A DNA stretch of 9,861 nucleotides from Candidatus Sumerlaeota bacterium (GTDB taxonomy: Bacteria; Sumerlaeota; Sumerlaeia; MVZB01; JAJFLK01). The first letter of the stretch is position 1; each line of letters begins with the position of its first letter. Shown one piece after another: positions 1-7,031 of this stretch. The notes beneath the pieces are model-generated. The model made no database searches. It saw only the letters and a program-made list of their open reading frames with translations, and was not told the origin of the DNA. The stretch is from positions 1 through 9,861 of the forward strand of contig JAJFLK010000163.1 of assembly GCA_021772735.1 (NCBI GenBank), in the 5' to 3' direction. The position numbers were made by a program, and so were the translations under genes.

Positions 1-15
1 CCAAACACGATTTTG

Positions 16-1506
16 ATGCTGACGCTTATCTTGACGGCCTTGTGCTGGACGCTACTGATATATCAAAGAAGGCAGATCCAACGCTTCAAAGACATCGGCG
101 AGCGTATTCAAAAAGAGAAAGAAGCCGTGTTTTCGCTGATGGACATCATTGGCGAGAGGTCGACGCGGACGCTCGATGTTGAGGAGACGCTCGACGTCAT
201 CGCGCAATACGTCGTCGATGAAACGCGCGCCGAGTCGGGCGCGATTTTTCTTCTCGATGATGTCGAGAGCACGCTCCAGGCGCACGTGGTCGTTGGCCTT
301 TTCCCCCCGTTGTTCGATGACGCCGAAGTCTCGGTGAGAGGAGACAAATATCAGGCCGATGTCATCCGCAAGCACAAGATCAAAGCCGGCGAAGGGCTTA
401 TCGGCTCGATGCTCAAGCGCGAGAAGCCGCTCCTCATCACCGATGCCGAAGCCGATCCGCGCGTTCCCCGTCTTGCCTCAGAAACCTTCTCGGTCCATAC
501 GATGGTCCTTTGTCCGATGCGCGTTCGCGGGCGCGAGCTCGGCGTGATCGTCATCGTCAACAAGCAGGGCGAGGCGATTTTCAATTCGCACGATACGTTC
601 CTGCTCCAGGCGCTTGCCGATCAGGCCGCGATAACGGTCGATCTGGTCAAGCTATACGATGTTCTGGCGCGCCAGCAAAAACTCGAGCAGGAATTGAGTA
701 TCGCCAGAGAATTCCAGCGCATGCTGCTGCCGCACAAGTTGCCGCACGTGCCGGGTTTTCAAATCAGCGCGCTCAACGATTCGGCGCTTTCGGTCGGCGG
801 GGATTTCTACGACTTTTTCCACATCGACAGCGATCATCTGGCCATTGTTATCGGAGATGTCTCGGGCAAAGGCATTCCCGGCGCACTCATCATGACAATG
901 GTTCGCTCGACGATCCGAGCCGAAGCGCGAGAAACGTACTCGCCAAAGGAAGTGCTTCGCCGCGTGAACGAGCGCATCCTCGCCGATACCAAAGAGAGCG
1001 TCTTTGTGACCATCACCTACGGTATTCTGGATTTCGACACGAGGCGATTCCGGTTCGCGCGCGCCGGACACGAGCCGACTCTCTTGCGACGCGGCTCCGA
1101 CGCGGCGGAGATCACCGTCTTGCAGCCCGAGGGGATGGCGCTCGGGCTCGTGCCATCGGAGGTCTTCAGCATCATTGAGGATATGGAATTGCAGCTCGAC
1201 GCCGGCGATACGGTACTTCTCTATACCGATGGCGTCGTCGAGGCCGTGAACACGGATTCCGAGGAATACAGCCGGCAGCGATTGATCGAGGACTTCGCGC
1301 GCCACGCCGAGCTGCCTGCCGCGGAATTGGTTGACGTTATTTCAAGCGACATAAGCCGGTTTGCTCATGGAATACCTCAGCATGACGATATAACCCTTGT
1401 GGCGTTCACAGCGACAGCCGCCGAGGATCAACCGGGCCAGGACGGCGAGATCGAGGCCGAGCCCGGCCCGGCGGAGCAGAGCCGACCCCACATCGAAGAA
1501 GCCTGA
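16..1506 (+). CDS. Membrane-anchored GAF-PP2C serine phosphatase (RsbU/SpoIIE-like)
   Basis: Probable PPM-type serine/threonine phosphatase that dephosphorylates a STAS anti-sigma antagonist in a partner-switching pathway. Numbered from the ATG at 16: a hydrophobic segment at residues 1-16 (LTLILTALCWTLLIY) followed by RRQ suggests an N-terminal membrane anchor; a GAF sensor domain spans about 40-205; a helical linker with the REFQRMLLP signature lies near 225-245; the SpoIIE/PP2C domain runs from about 250 to 470. Metal-binding acidic residues are visible in GGDFYD (D263, D266), GDVSGKG (D281), YTDG (D405) and HDDIT (D457, D458), so it should be active. A TTG codon precedes the ATG directly and the frame is open to the window edge, so the true start may lie upstream and more membrane sequence could be missing. 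The tail after about 470 is acidic and low-complexity. It is 23 bases upstream of the STAS gene, which is its likely substrate. Confidence 0.88.
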   Translation: MLTLILTALCWTLLIYQRRQIQRFKDIGERIQKEKEAVFSLMDIIGERSTRTLDVEETLDVIAQYVVDETRAESGAIFLLDDVESTLQAHVVVGLFPPLFDDAEVSVRGDKYQADVIRKHKIKAGEGLIGSMLKREKPLLITDAEADPRVPRLASETFSVHTMVLCPMRVRGRELGVIVIVNKQGEAIFNSHDTFLLQALADQAAITVDLVKLYDVLARQQKLEQELSIAREFQRMLLPHKLPHVPGFQISALNDSALSVGGDFYDFFHIDSDHLAIVIGDVSGKGIPGALIMTMVRSTIRAEARETYSPKEVLRRVNERILADTKESVFVTITYGILDFDTRRFRFARAGHEPTLLRRGSDAAEITVLQPEGMALGLVPSEVFSIIEDMELQLDAGDTVLLYTDGVVEAVNTDSEEYSRQRLIEDFARHAELPAAELVDVISSDISRFAHGIPQHDDITLVAFTATAAEDQPGQDGEIEAEPGPAEQSRPHIEEA

Positions 1507-1517
1507 ACGCCCGCGTC

Positions 1518-1521
1518 GGAG
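1518..1521 (+). promoter_or_regulatory. Ribosome binding site for the TTG-started STAS gene
   Basis: GGAG with an 8-base spacer to TTG at 1530; this decides the unusual start codon. Confidence 0.55.
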
Positions 1522-1529
1522 CAAGCGCC

Positions 1530-1919
1530 TTGCCTGTCAAACCGTTCTCCCTGGAATTTGAGAAGGCTGAGAGCGAGACAGCGCCGCATATCCTGTGCCT
1601 TTCGGGGTATCTGGACGCAAACAGCGTCGAGGCATTCGAGGAGGCTGCCGCGAAGATCCTGGTTTCCGGCGATCCCCGGGTCGTGCTCGATATCACAGAG
1701 CTGACATACGTCGCTTCGGCGGGTATCGGCGCGATCATCGCACTCGTGCAGAATCTGCGCCGAGCAAGCGGCGACCTTGTCTTCATCAACCCGGCGCCTC
1801 TGGTGCGAACCACCCTCGAGCGGTTGAGGTTCATATCCGTCGTCACCGAAGCGCCGGACCGGCCCGGCGCGATCGCAATGCTCGGGCCCGGCTCGGGCTT
1901 CGAAGATCTTGATATCTAA
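1530..1919 (+). CDS. STAS-domain anti-sigma factor antagonist (RsbV/SpoIIAA-like)
   Basis: Single STAS domain of 129 residues, the usual length for anti-anti-sigma factors, probably cytosolic. The strand-helix motif LDITELTYVASAGIGAI aligns with the family consensus DLSxLxxIDSSGL around the phosphorylated serine; by this alignment Ser63 is the candidate phosphosite, with Ala62 and Ala64 replacing the commoner Asp/Ser neighbours. In the known paradigm an RsbW-type kinase phosphorylates this serine and an RsbU-type phosphatase removes it, freeing the antagonist to sequester the anti-sigma factor. The upstream PP2C gene supplies the phosphatase; no RsbW kinase is seen here. The start is TTG, chosen because GGAG at 1518-1521 lies 8 bases upstream and no better in-frame ATG precedes the fold. 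About ten residues before the fold and fifteen after it are poorly conserved. Confidence 0.87.
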   Translation: MPVKPFSLEFEKAESETAPHILCLSGYLDANSVEAFEEAAAKILVSGDPRVVLDITELTYVASAGIGAIIALVQNLRRASGDLVFINPAPLVRTTLERLRFISVVTEAPDRPGAIAMLGPGSGFEDLDI

Positions 1920-1961
1920 TCCGTGCGGGCGCCCGCGGGGGGCCCTTGAGGAGCTTGAGAA

Positions 1962-3485
1962 ATGGCAAACGATATCCCCCCCAAAGCAGTCGGTGACGAA
2001 GATCGCACGGCCGATCGGCTCGGAGGCCTGATCGAGCGCGCGCACTTCATGAACCTTATCCACCGCACGCTGCGATCCACGCGCAAGGTGAGCGAAATTT
2101 ATCCGATTATTCTGGGCACGCTTGTCTCGCCGCAGGGGATGGGATTTTCCCGTGCCGCCGTTCTGAGATGGGACGAGGCGCAGGCACGATACCTGGGTCA
2201 CGCGGCCCTGGGCGCCGCCGAAGCTGAGGCGCACCGGACGATTCAGCGCGAGCTGAGCGAAGAGCTGAAACGCATCCGTGCCGATTCGGGCGAGGCGATC
2301 AAGGCGAACGGGGGCGAGAGTGACGAGGCCTCGCTTTACTGGCTCGATCTTGCCGAGATGGGCGAGGAGCGATTCTGGCAGACGATCTTCGATCAATACG
2401 CCAGGCACAACCCGGGCCTGGACCGCATCGGCCTGATTCGCATCCGAGAGAAATATGTGGACGATCAGGATCGGCCTATCCTCAGCTTTCTGGAACGCTT
2501 TTTTGCCTCGCGCCGCAGCGAATTCGTCACGGCGGCCGAGATGGCGGCCTCGCCCCTGCACCGCGAACTGAAGCAAACGCTGGCCTCGGACATGCTCTGG
2601 TCGAAGATCCAGACCCAGAGGGGCACGCGCCTGGTTATCATCGTGGACAAGATGTTCGAGGCCGAGTCAATCGACGATATCGACCGCATGCATCTGGATT
2701 GGTTCATCAGCCAGGTCTCGCTCGCGATGGAAAACGCCGAGCTGATCGAAGAACTGATGGCCCGGACCCAGGCCCTCGAAGAGCTCGATACGCTGAAAAG
2801 CAATTTCCTCTCCACAATCAGCCACGAGCTGCGCACGCCCTTGACGGCAATCTCCGGTTTCACCCGGCTGATGATCGACAACCGCGTCGGTCCGGTCTCG
2901 CCGAGCCAGCGCGAAATTCTGGAACGCGTTCTGGTCCAGGCCGATGGGTTGACCAATATCGTGAACGACCTGATCGAGATCGTGGAGATCGACTCGGGCG
3001 CGACCCTTCAGCTCCAGCTCCATCCCATCGATCCTCTGAACGTGCTGATGGGAACCCTGCCCAAGCTCGACCCGCGCCGCGCGACCAAGACGGTCCAGGT
3101 CGAGCCGGTCGTCACGGCCCCGGTGCCGCAAATCCTGGGCGACGAGAAGGCTCTGGAACGCGTCTTCTACCATCTGCTCGACAACGCGATTAAATTCTCA
3201 CCCGATGGCGGCAAGGTGCGGATCGAATTCGAAACCGGCCCGCGCGATCTCTCGATCAGCATCATCGACGCCGGCATCGGCATCCCGGCCGACCGACTCA
3301 AAGAGATCTTCGAGGCGTTTTACCAGGTCGATTCGCAACTGACCCGCAGTCACGAGGGCATGGGCGTCGGCCTGACGCTGACCCGCAAGCTCATCGCCAA
3401 CCTTGGCGGCCGCATCACGGTCGAAAGCGAACCGGACCGAGGCACGAAGTTCACGGTGGTTCTACCCATCGCGGTCGAACGGTGA
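1962..3485 (+). CDS. GAF-containing sensor histidine kinase
   Basis: Cytosolic-looking hybrid-free histidine kinase of 507 residues with no obvious membrane segment. The N-terminal part (about 28-265) resembles a GAF sensor of the subclass with the GMGFSRAAVLRWDE strand, and is followed by a signalling helix (LIEELMARTQALEELDTLKSN). The dimerisation/phosphoacceptor domain has the H-box ISHELRTPLTAISG with His288. The ATPase domain has the N-box DNAIKFSPDGG (N408), G1 box DAGIGIP (D436) and G2 box EGMGVGL (465-471), all intact, ending in the typical GTKFTVVLP strand. The start ATG has GAGGAG at 1948-1953, 8 bases upstream. It follows the STAS gene by 42 bases and is probably co-transcribed with it. 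No response regulator is adjacent, so its partner must be elsewhere. It carries a canonical H-box, so it is not an RsbW-type serine kinase. Confidence 0.92.
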   Translation: MANDIPPKAVGDEDRTADRLGGLIERAHFMNLIHRTLRSTRKVSEIYPIILGTLVSPQGMGFSRAAVLRWDEAQARYLGHAALGAAEAEAHRTIQRELSEELKRIRADSGEAIKANGGESDEASLYWLDLAEMGEERFWQTIFDQYARHNPGLDRIGLIRIREKYVDDQDRPILSFLERFFASRRSEFVTAAEMAASPLHRELKQTLASDMLWSKIQTQRGTRLVIIVDKMFEAESIDDIDRMHLDWFISQVSLAMENAELIEELMARTQALEELDTLKSNFLSTISHELRTPLTAISGFTRLMIDNRVGPVSPSQREILERVLVQADGLTNIVNDLIEIVEIDSGATLQLQLHPIDPLNVLMGTLPKLDPRRATKTVQVEPVVTAPVPQILGDEKALERVFYHLLDNAIKFSPDGGKVRIEFETGPRDLSISIIDAGIGIPADRLKEIFEAFYQVDSQLTRSHEGMGVGLTLTRKLIANLGGRITVESEPDRGTKFTVVLPIAVER

Positions 3486-3562
3486 TGGGGGCCGCGCCTC
3501 TTCATCTGTCACGCAGGCCGCACGTAAGGTCATCCTCTCGCGCCGCATGATTCCTGCTGCTT

Positions 3563-3582
3563 TCGAGTTCCGGCTCGATTAA
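3563..3582 (+). terminator. Weak hairpin between the kinase and ABC genes
   Basis: A 5-bp inverted repeat TCGAG (3563-3567) and CTCGA (3574-3578) with a 6-base loop, followed by an AT-rich TTAAT. It could be a weak terminator or chance in a GC-rich genome; no long T run follows. The 109-base gap otherwise shows no convincing promoter. Confidence 0.2.
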
Positions 3583-3594
3583 TAGTGGGGGGCC

Positions 3595-4992
3595 ATGACC
3601 CCTCCCGCGCTCAGTATCCGATCGCTCTCCAAGTCCTTCCTCGTGCCGCGCCTCCGGTCCCGTGCACAAGGCGAGGCCGACTCAGAACGCAAGATCGATC
3701 CGCGCCGCGAGCCGCACACGCGCCGGCGCGATCGCCTGAATGTCCTGCACGATTTGAATTTCGAAGTCGCGCCGGGTCAGACGCTCGGCGTGGTCGGAGC
3801 GAACAGTTCGGGCAAGACGACGCTGCTCAAGATTCTGGCTGGGGTTATGCAGCCCGACGCCGGCGGGTTCGAGGCGCGCGGGCGCATCGGCGCGTTGCTC
3901 GAGCTGGGCGCGGGGTTCCACGGCGATCTGACGGGGCTGGAGAATATTTACTTGAACGGCGCGCTGATCGGGCTGGGCCGCCGCCATACGCAGAATCTGC
4001 TGGCCGAGATTGTCGAGTTCTCGGGCCTTGAGCGCGCGATGGGCGTGCCGCTGCGGCATTACTCCTCGGGCATGGTCGTGCGCCTGGGCTTCGCGATCGC
4101 AACGCAGCTCCAGCCCGATATCCTGCTGCTCGACGAGACCTTCGCCGTCGGCGATGCGGCGTTCCGGGCCAGGGCCGTCGGCCGAATTCAGGAAATGAAA
4201 CGTCAGGGCCGGACGATGCTGATCGTCAGCCACAGCGCCGAGCTGATTCTCCAGCTCTCGGACCGCTGCATCTGGCTCGACGAGGCGCGCATCGCGATGG
4301 ACGGCGCTCCGGCCGACGTGCTGACCGAATATCATAGCCGATATGGCTCGGACGAAACCCGCGCGACGGGCCTGATCCTGCGCATCACCGGCGCGGATGA
4401 AGAGGTGGACGCGGCTGCTGCCGACGCCTCGCCCGTTCGGCTCGTCGGCGCGGAGGTAGCCGACGCGACGACGGGAGCTGCGGGATCGGCGGGAGCTGCG
4501 GGATCGGCGGGGGCCGCAGGGTCCCGGCCGTCGTCTGTGCCGCTGGCGAGCGGCGACGCTCTAGCCGTTGACGTCGAACTGGAAATCGAGACGGCGACGC
4601 TGGACAGAAGTGAGTTTATTCTCCAGGCCCGGTTTCGCCGCGACGATCGTTACCTCACCGCCGAGGCGATGGTCGATTTGCCCGAACCGGACGAGTCCGG
4701 CGTTCACACGGAACAGGAGTCCGCACCGCAACCGGGGTCTAAGTCTCCCCGCAGGTTGTGCGTCGAGTTCGATCCCATCGTGCTGGCCTGGGGAACCTAC
4801 AATGTCGTGATACGGCTGCTGCGGCGCGTGCCGGGCGAGGCCGGTGGTAGAAAATCCCTGACCCCGGTACTGGTCGGCCGGATCGAGCTCGAAGCGGCAA
4901 TCGAGATCACGACGCCCAACCCCTATGTGCATCGCCTGGCCGGCAACCTCCCCGCCGCCTGGAGCAGTGGGGACGCGGGCGCGGGCGATTAG
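3595..4992 (+). CDS. Wzt-like ABC transporter ATP-binding protein with C-terminal carbohydrate-binding-like domain
   Basis: ATPase subunit of an ABC-2 type polysaccharide exporter (O-antigen/teichoic-acid class), acting at the cytosolic face of the inner membrane. The nucleotide-binding domain (about 1-250) shows Walker A GANSSGKT (G68-T75), a signature YSSGMVVRLGFA (SSGM 157-160) typical of the Wzt/TagH subgroup, Walker B DILLLDE with catalytic Glu181, and the switch His213 in IVSHS. Residues about 275-455 form a beta-rich extension fitting the Wzt C-terminal domain that recognises the exported glycan (SGDALAVDVELE, FDPIVLAWGTYNVVIRLLR). A repetitive Gly/Ala/Ser linker interrupts this domain at 294-311. 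Between the first strand and Walker A there is an extra basic stretch (about 22-45). The start follows GGGGGG rather than a good Shine-Dalgarno sequence. No Wzm-type permease is adjacent: the next gene is pabA-like. Confidence 0.88.
   Translation: MTPPALSIRSLSKSFLVPRLRSRAQGEADSERKIDPRREPHTRRRDRLNVLHDLNFEVAPGQTLGVVGANSSGKTTLLKILAGVMQPDAGGFEARGRIGALLELGAGFHGDLTGLENIYLNGALIGLGRRHTQNLLAEIVEFSGLERAMGVPLRHYSSGMVVRLGFAIATQLQPDILLLDETFAVGDAAFRARAVGRIQEMKRQGRTMLIVSHSAELILQLSDRCIWLDEARIAMDGAPADVLTEYHSRYGSDETRATGLILRITGADEEVDAAAADASPVRLVGAEVADATTGAAGSAGAAGSAGAAGSRPSSVPLASGDALAVDVELEIETATLDRSEFILQARFRRDDRYLTAEAMVDLPEPDESGVHTEQESAPQPGSKSPRRLCVEFDPIVLAWGTYNVVIRLLRRVPGEAGGRKSLTPVLVGRIELEAAIEITTPNPYVHRLAGNLPAAWSSGDAGAGD
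4474..4527 (+). repeat. 18-bp tandem repeat (three units) inside the ABC ATPase gene
   Basis: Two near-identical 18-bp units (4474-4491, 4492-4509) and a third diverged unit (4510-4527) encode GAAGSA, GAAGSA and GAAGSR. The unit is a multiple of three, so copy-number change would lengthen or shorten a flexible linker without shifting the frame. Confidence 0.85.
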
Positions 4993-5080
4993 ACGTTAGC
5001 TCGCTGAGAATGCTGTCGGCGCGCAGCTCCCGAGGCTCGCTCCTCATTCGAACCCACAATTTCGGCCGTCATCTCCGCCC

Positions 5081-5917
5081 ATGATTCTTGTCATCGATAA
5101 CTACGATTCGTTTACGTGGAACCTGGTGCAGTATCTCCAGGAGCTGGCGGCGGCGCGGGGAAGCGGCGGCGAAACGCGCGGCGGCGTCCGGGACGAAACG
5201 GACGATATCGTCAACGAACCGGCCGAAATCCTTGTCCGGCGCAATGACGAGGTCAGCCTCGCCGAGGCATTGGCGATGCGGCCCGCCGGGATCGTGATCT
5301 CGCCGGGGCCGTGCACGCCTGACGAGGCCGGTATCTCGCTCGAATTGGTCCGCGCAGTTGCGGGCGTGGCGGGCCTGGAGGGAGTCTCAACTCCCCCGGA
5401 CGCCATCGAGGGCCAGGTTGCGAAAAATTCACGGCTCCGCGCCAGCCCGGCTGATAGCGCGAAGGGTGCACCAAGCGGGGCCTCGGCCCCCCCGATTCCA
5501 CTGCTCGGCGTGTGTCTGGGCCATCAGTGTATCGCGCAGGCATTGGGCGGCCGGATCGTGCAGGCGCGGGAGATCGTCCACGGCAAGGCCTCGACGATTC
5601 ATCATCGCGGCGGGGGTGTCCTGGCCGGGTTGGCCCGGCCGTTCGAGGCGACGCGATATCATTCGCTCGTCGTGGATGAAACCAGTCTGCCTGTCTGCCT
5701 GGAGGTGACGGCCTGGACCGAGCTGGCCGACCCGCCAGGGCACCCCGCCGAGCGGCCGGAGCGATTGATCATGGGCCTGGCGCATCGCGAGCTGCCGATC
5801 CATGGCGTGCAGTTCCATCCCGAGTCCATCCTGACCACCGAGGGCAAGGCGTTGATGGCGAATTTCCTGGAGATGGCTTGCGGGCCGGTGGACAGGGTTA
5901 GCGTAGCGAACGAGTAG
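5081..5917 (+). CDS. pabA: PabA-type glutamine amidotransferase (aminodeoxychorismate synthase component II), with insertions
   Basis: Class I glutamine amidotransferase that supplies ammonia to a chorismate-using partner, for folate (PabB) or tryptophan (TrpE) synthesis. PabA is preferred because several stretches read like E. coli PabA: DNYDSFTWNL, ISPGPCTPDEAGISLEL, TRYHSLVV, a VTAWTE stretch and GVQFHPESIL. The catalytic triad is intact: Cys145 in GVCLGHQ, His246 and Glu248 in FHPES. At 278 residues it is about 90 longer than the usual ~190. The excess sits in loop positions: about 24-48 (Gly/Arg/Glu-rich), 96-138 (Ala/Ser/Pro-rich) and a short one before LIMGLAHRE near 222-235, plus a C-terminal tail. 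It starts at ATG without an obvious Shine-Dalgarno sequence. In some bacteria one such subunit serves both PabB and TrpE; no synthase component I is adjacent. Confidence 0.9.
   Translation: MILVIDNYDSFTWNLVQYLQELAAARGSGGETRGGVRDETDDIVNEPAEILVRRNDEVSLAEALAMRPAGIVISPGPCTPDEAGISLELVRAVAGVAGLEGVSTPPDAIEGQVAKNSRLRASPADSAKGAPSGASAPPIPLLGVCLGHQCIAQALGGRIVQAREIVHGKASTIHHRGGGVLAGLARPFEATRYHSLVVDETSLPVCLEVTAWTELADPPGHPAERPERLIMGLAHRELPIHGVQFHPESILTTEGKALMANFLEMACGPVDRVSVANE
5366..5494 (+). other. In-frame insertion in pabA carrying two palindromes
   Basis: This segment encodes residues about 96-138, absent from typical PabA/TrpG, just before the nucleophile-elbow strand. It contains GGGAGT (5380-5385) pairing perfectly with ACTCCC (5390-5395) over a CTCA loop, and GGGGC (5477-5481) pairing with GCCCC (5486-5490) over CTCG. 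Two perfect hairpins near the edges of an in-frame insertion suggest a small palindromic mobile sequence, but compositional chance is possible. Confidence 0.5.
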
Positions 5918-5944
5918 AGAAGTTCCGTACTGCCGCCATTAATC

Positions 5945-5971
5945 AATCGCGTGTTTGCGTGATTCTTTCTT
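5945..5971 (+). terminator. Candidate intrinsic terminator after pabA
   Basis: Stem AATCGCG (5945-5951) pairs with CGTGATT (5958-5964) with one G-T wobble and a 6-base loop, followed by the pyrimidine/T-rich CTTTCTT. The stem is AT-rich at its base, so strength is uncertain. It lies 27 bases after the pabA stop in the 166-base gap before the prenyltransferase; I see no other clear signal in that gap. Confidence 0.35.
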
Positions 5972-6083
5972 CCCCCCGATCCCTTTGATCCCGGTGGTTC
6001 GTCTGTCTTCAAACACACGGGGTGCACCGGCCGCGCCAAAATCTTCTTGGAAAGCCTCGACGCATCACGTCTTATTTGACGCC

Positions 6084-7010
6084 ATGGATGCCCCGGACAC
6101 CACGACCGTGAAGCCCAGCCTGCCCCGATCGATCCTCCGCTCGATGCGTCCGCGTCAGTGGGTCAAGAACATCCTTCTGCTGTCCGGCTTGTATTTCCCC
6201 GATACCGGGCGCGGCGGTCCGCTGCTATTCAATCCCGGCGAGGTCGGGCGTGCGCTGGCCGGGTTCGGCCTTTTCTGCATGCTCGCCGGATCGATCTATC
6301 TGCTCAACGATGCGATCGACGCGCCCAAGGATCGGCTGCATCCCAAAAAGCGCTTCCGGCCAGTCGCCGCCGGAGAGATCGACGCGGGCTTGGCAAAGAT
6401 CTTCGCGGCTGTCATCGGCCTCGTGGCGTTGGCCTTATCCTTCAAGCTCTCGCTCGCGTTCGGCCTGTGCGCCACGGCGTACCTCGGCATGGAGGTCGCC
6501 TATTGCCTCGCGCTCAAAGACGTCTTCCTCATCGATACGATGATCATCTCCATGGGATTCATCATCCGCGCGGTCTCTGGGATCATCGTCCTGCGCACGA
6601 CCGAGCACAACGTCGAGCTGACGCCGTGGTTCGTGATCTGCGTGATGTTCCTCTCGCTTCTGCTGGCGTTCTGCAAGCGCCGGGGCGAACTGGAGTCCAA
6701 TCGCAAAAGGCCCGAGAGCCACCGCAAGGTGCTCCAGTTCTACACCGGGCCCCTGCTCGACGTTGGCATCGGGGTCTGCGCGGCGGCGACAATCCTGGCC
6801 TATGCGATTTACGCGGCCGAGAACGACCGGCCCTGGCGCATGATCGCGACGCTGCCGTTTGTGATCTACGGCGTGTTCCGGTACCTTCATCTGGTCTACG
6901 CCGGCGGCGAGGGCGAAGCGCCTGAAGAGGTTTTTCTCAAAGACACAAGCCTGCTCGGGTGCGTCGTGCTGTGGGGGCTTGCGCTCGTGTTGGTTTTCTA
7001 CCCGACATAG
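6084..7010 (+). CDS. UbiA-family decaprenyl-phosphate phosphoribosyltransferase-like protein
   Basis: Polytopic membrane enzyme of the UbiA superfamily. The first Asp-rich motif reads NDAIDAPKDRLHPKKRFRPVAAG (N75 to G97), and this HPxKxxRPxAxG continuation is diagnostic of 5-phosphoribosyl-1-pyrophosphate:decaprenyl-phosphate phosphoribosyltransferases (Rv3806c type) rather than ubiquinone or heme prenyltransferases. The second motif is Y140xxxxK145xxxxxD151. About eight to nine hydrophobic segments are visible, as in the family. The product, polyprenyl-phosphoryl-phosphoribose, is normally epimerised (DprE1/DprE2) to a D-arabinofuranose donor; neither epimerase is in the window. I chose ATG 6084, where the protein starts 24 residues before the conserved SMRPRQWVKN stretch; the frame is open further upstream to a TTG at 5955, but those residues are not family-like and overlap a hairpin. 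It sits 21 bases before the ydbH-like gene, so both may share a transcript. Confidence 0.87.
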   Translation: MDAPDTTTVKPSLPRSILRSMRPRQWVKNILLLSGLYFPDTGRGGPLLFNPGEVGRALAGFGLFCMLAGSIYLLNDAIDAPKDRLHPKKRFRPVAAGEIDAGLAKIFAAVIGLVALALSFKLSLAFGLCATAYLGMEVAYCLALKDVFLIDTMIISMGFIIRAVSGIIVLRTTEHNVELTPWFVICVMFLSLLLAFCKRRGELESNRKRPESHRKVLQFYTGPLLDVGIGVCAAATILAYAIYAAENDRPWRMIATLPFVIYGVFRYLHLVYAGGEGEAPEEVFLKDTSLLGCVVLWGLALVLVFYPT

Positions 7011-7031
7011 AGAGCGGGGGCATGGCGAGCG

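Noticed and set aside
652..1305. 217-codon minus-strand frame opposite the PP2C domain
   Set aside because: Antisense to a confidently identified catalytic domain and without any motif of its own.
1428..2576. 382-codon open frame on the minus strand opposite the STAS and histidine-kinase genes
   Set aside because: Both + strand genes carry clear family motifs and ribosome binding sites; the antisense frame shows no recognisable domain and is typical of GC-rich codon use.
4993..5080. Possible promoter or small RNA between the ABC and pabA genes
   Set aside because: No convincing -35/-10 pair, hairpin with T run, or small ORF is visible in these 88 bases.
5955..6083. N-terminal extension of the UbiA-family protein from a TTG
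   Set aside because: The 43 extra residues are not family-like, overlap the candidate terminator hairpin, and lack a ribosome binding site; ATG 6084 fits the family better.
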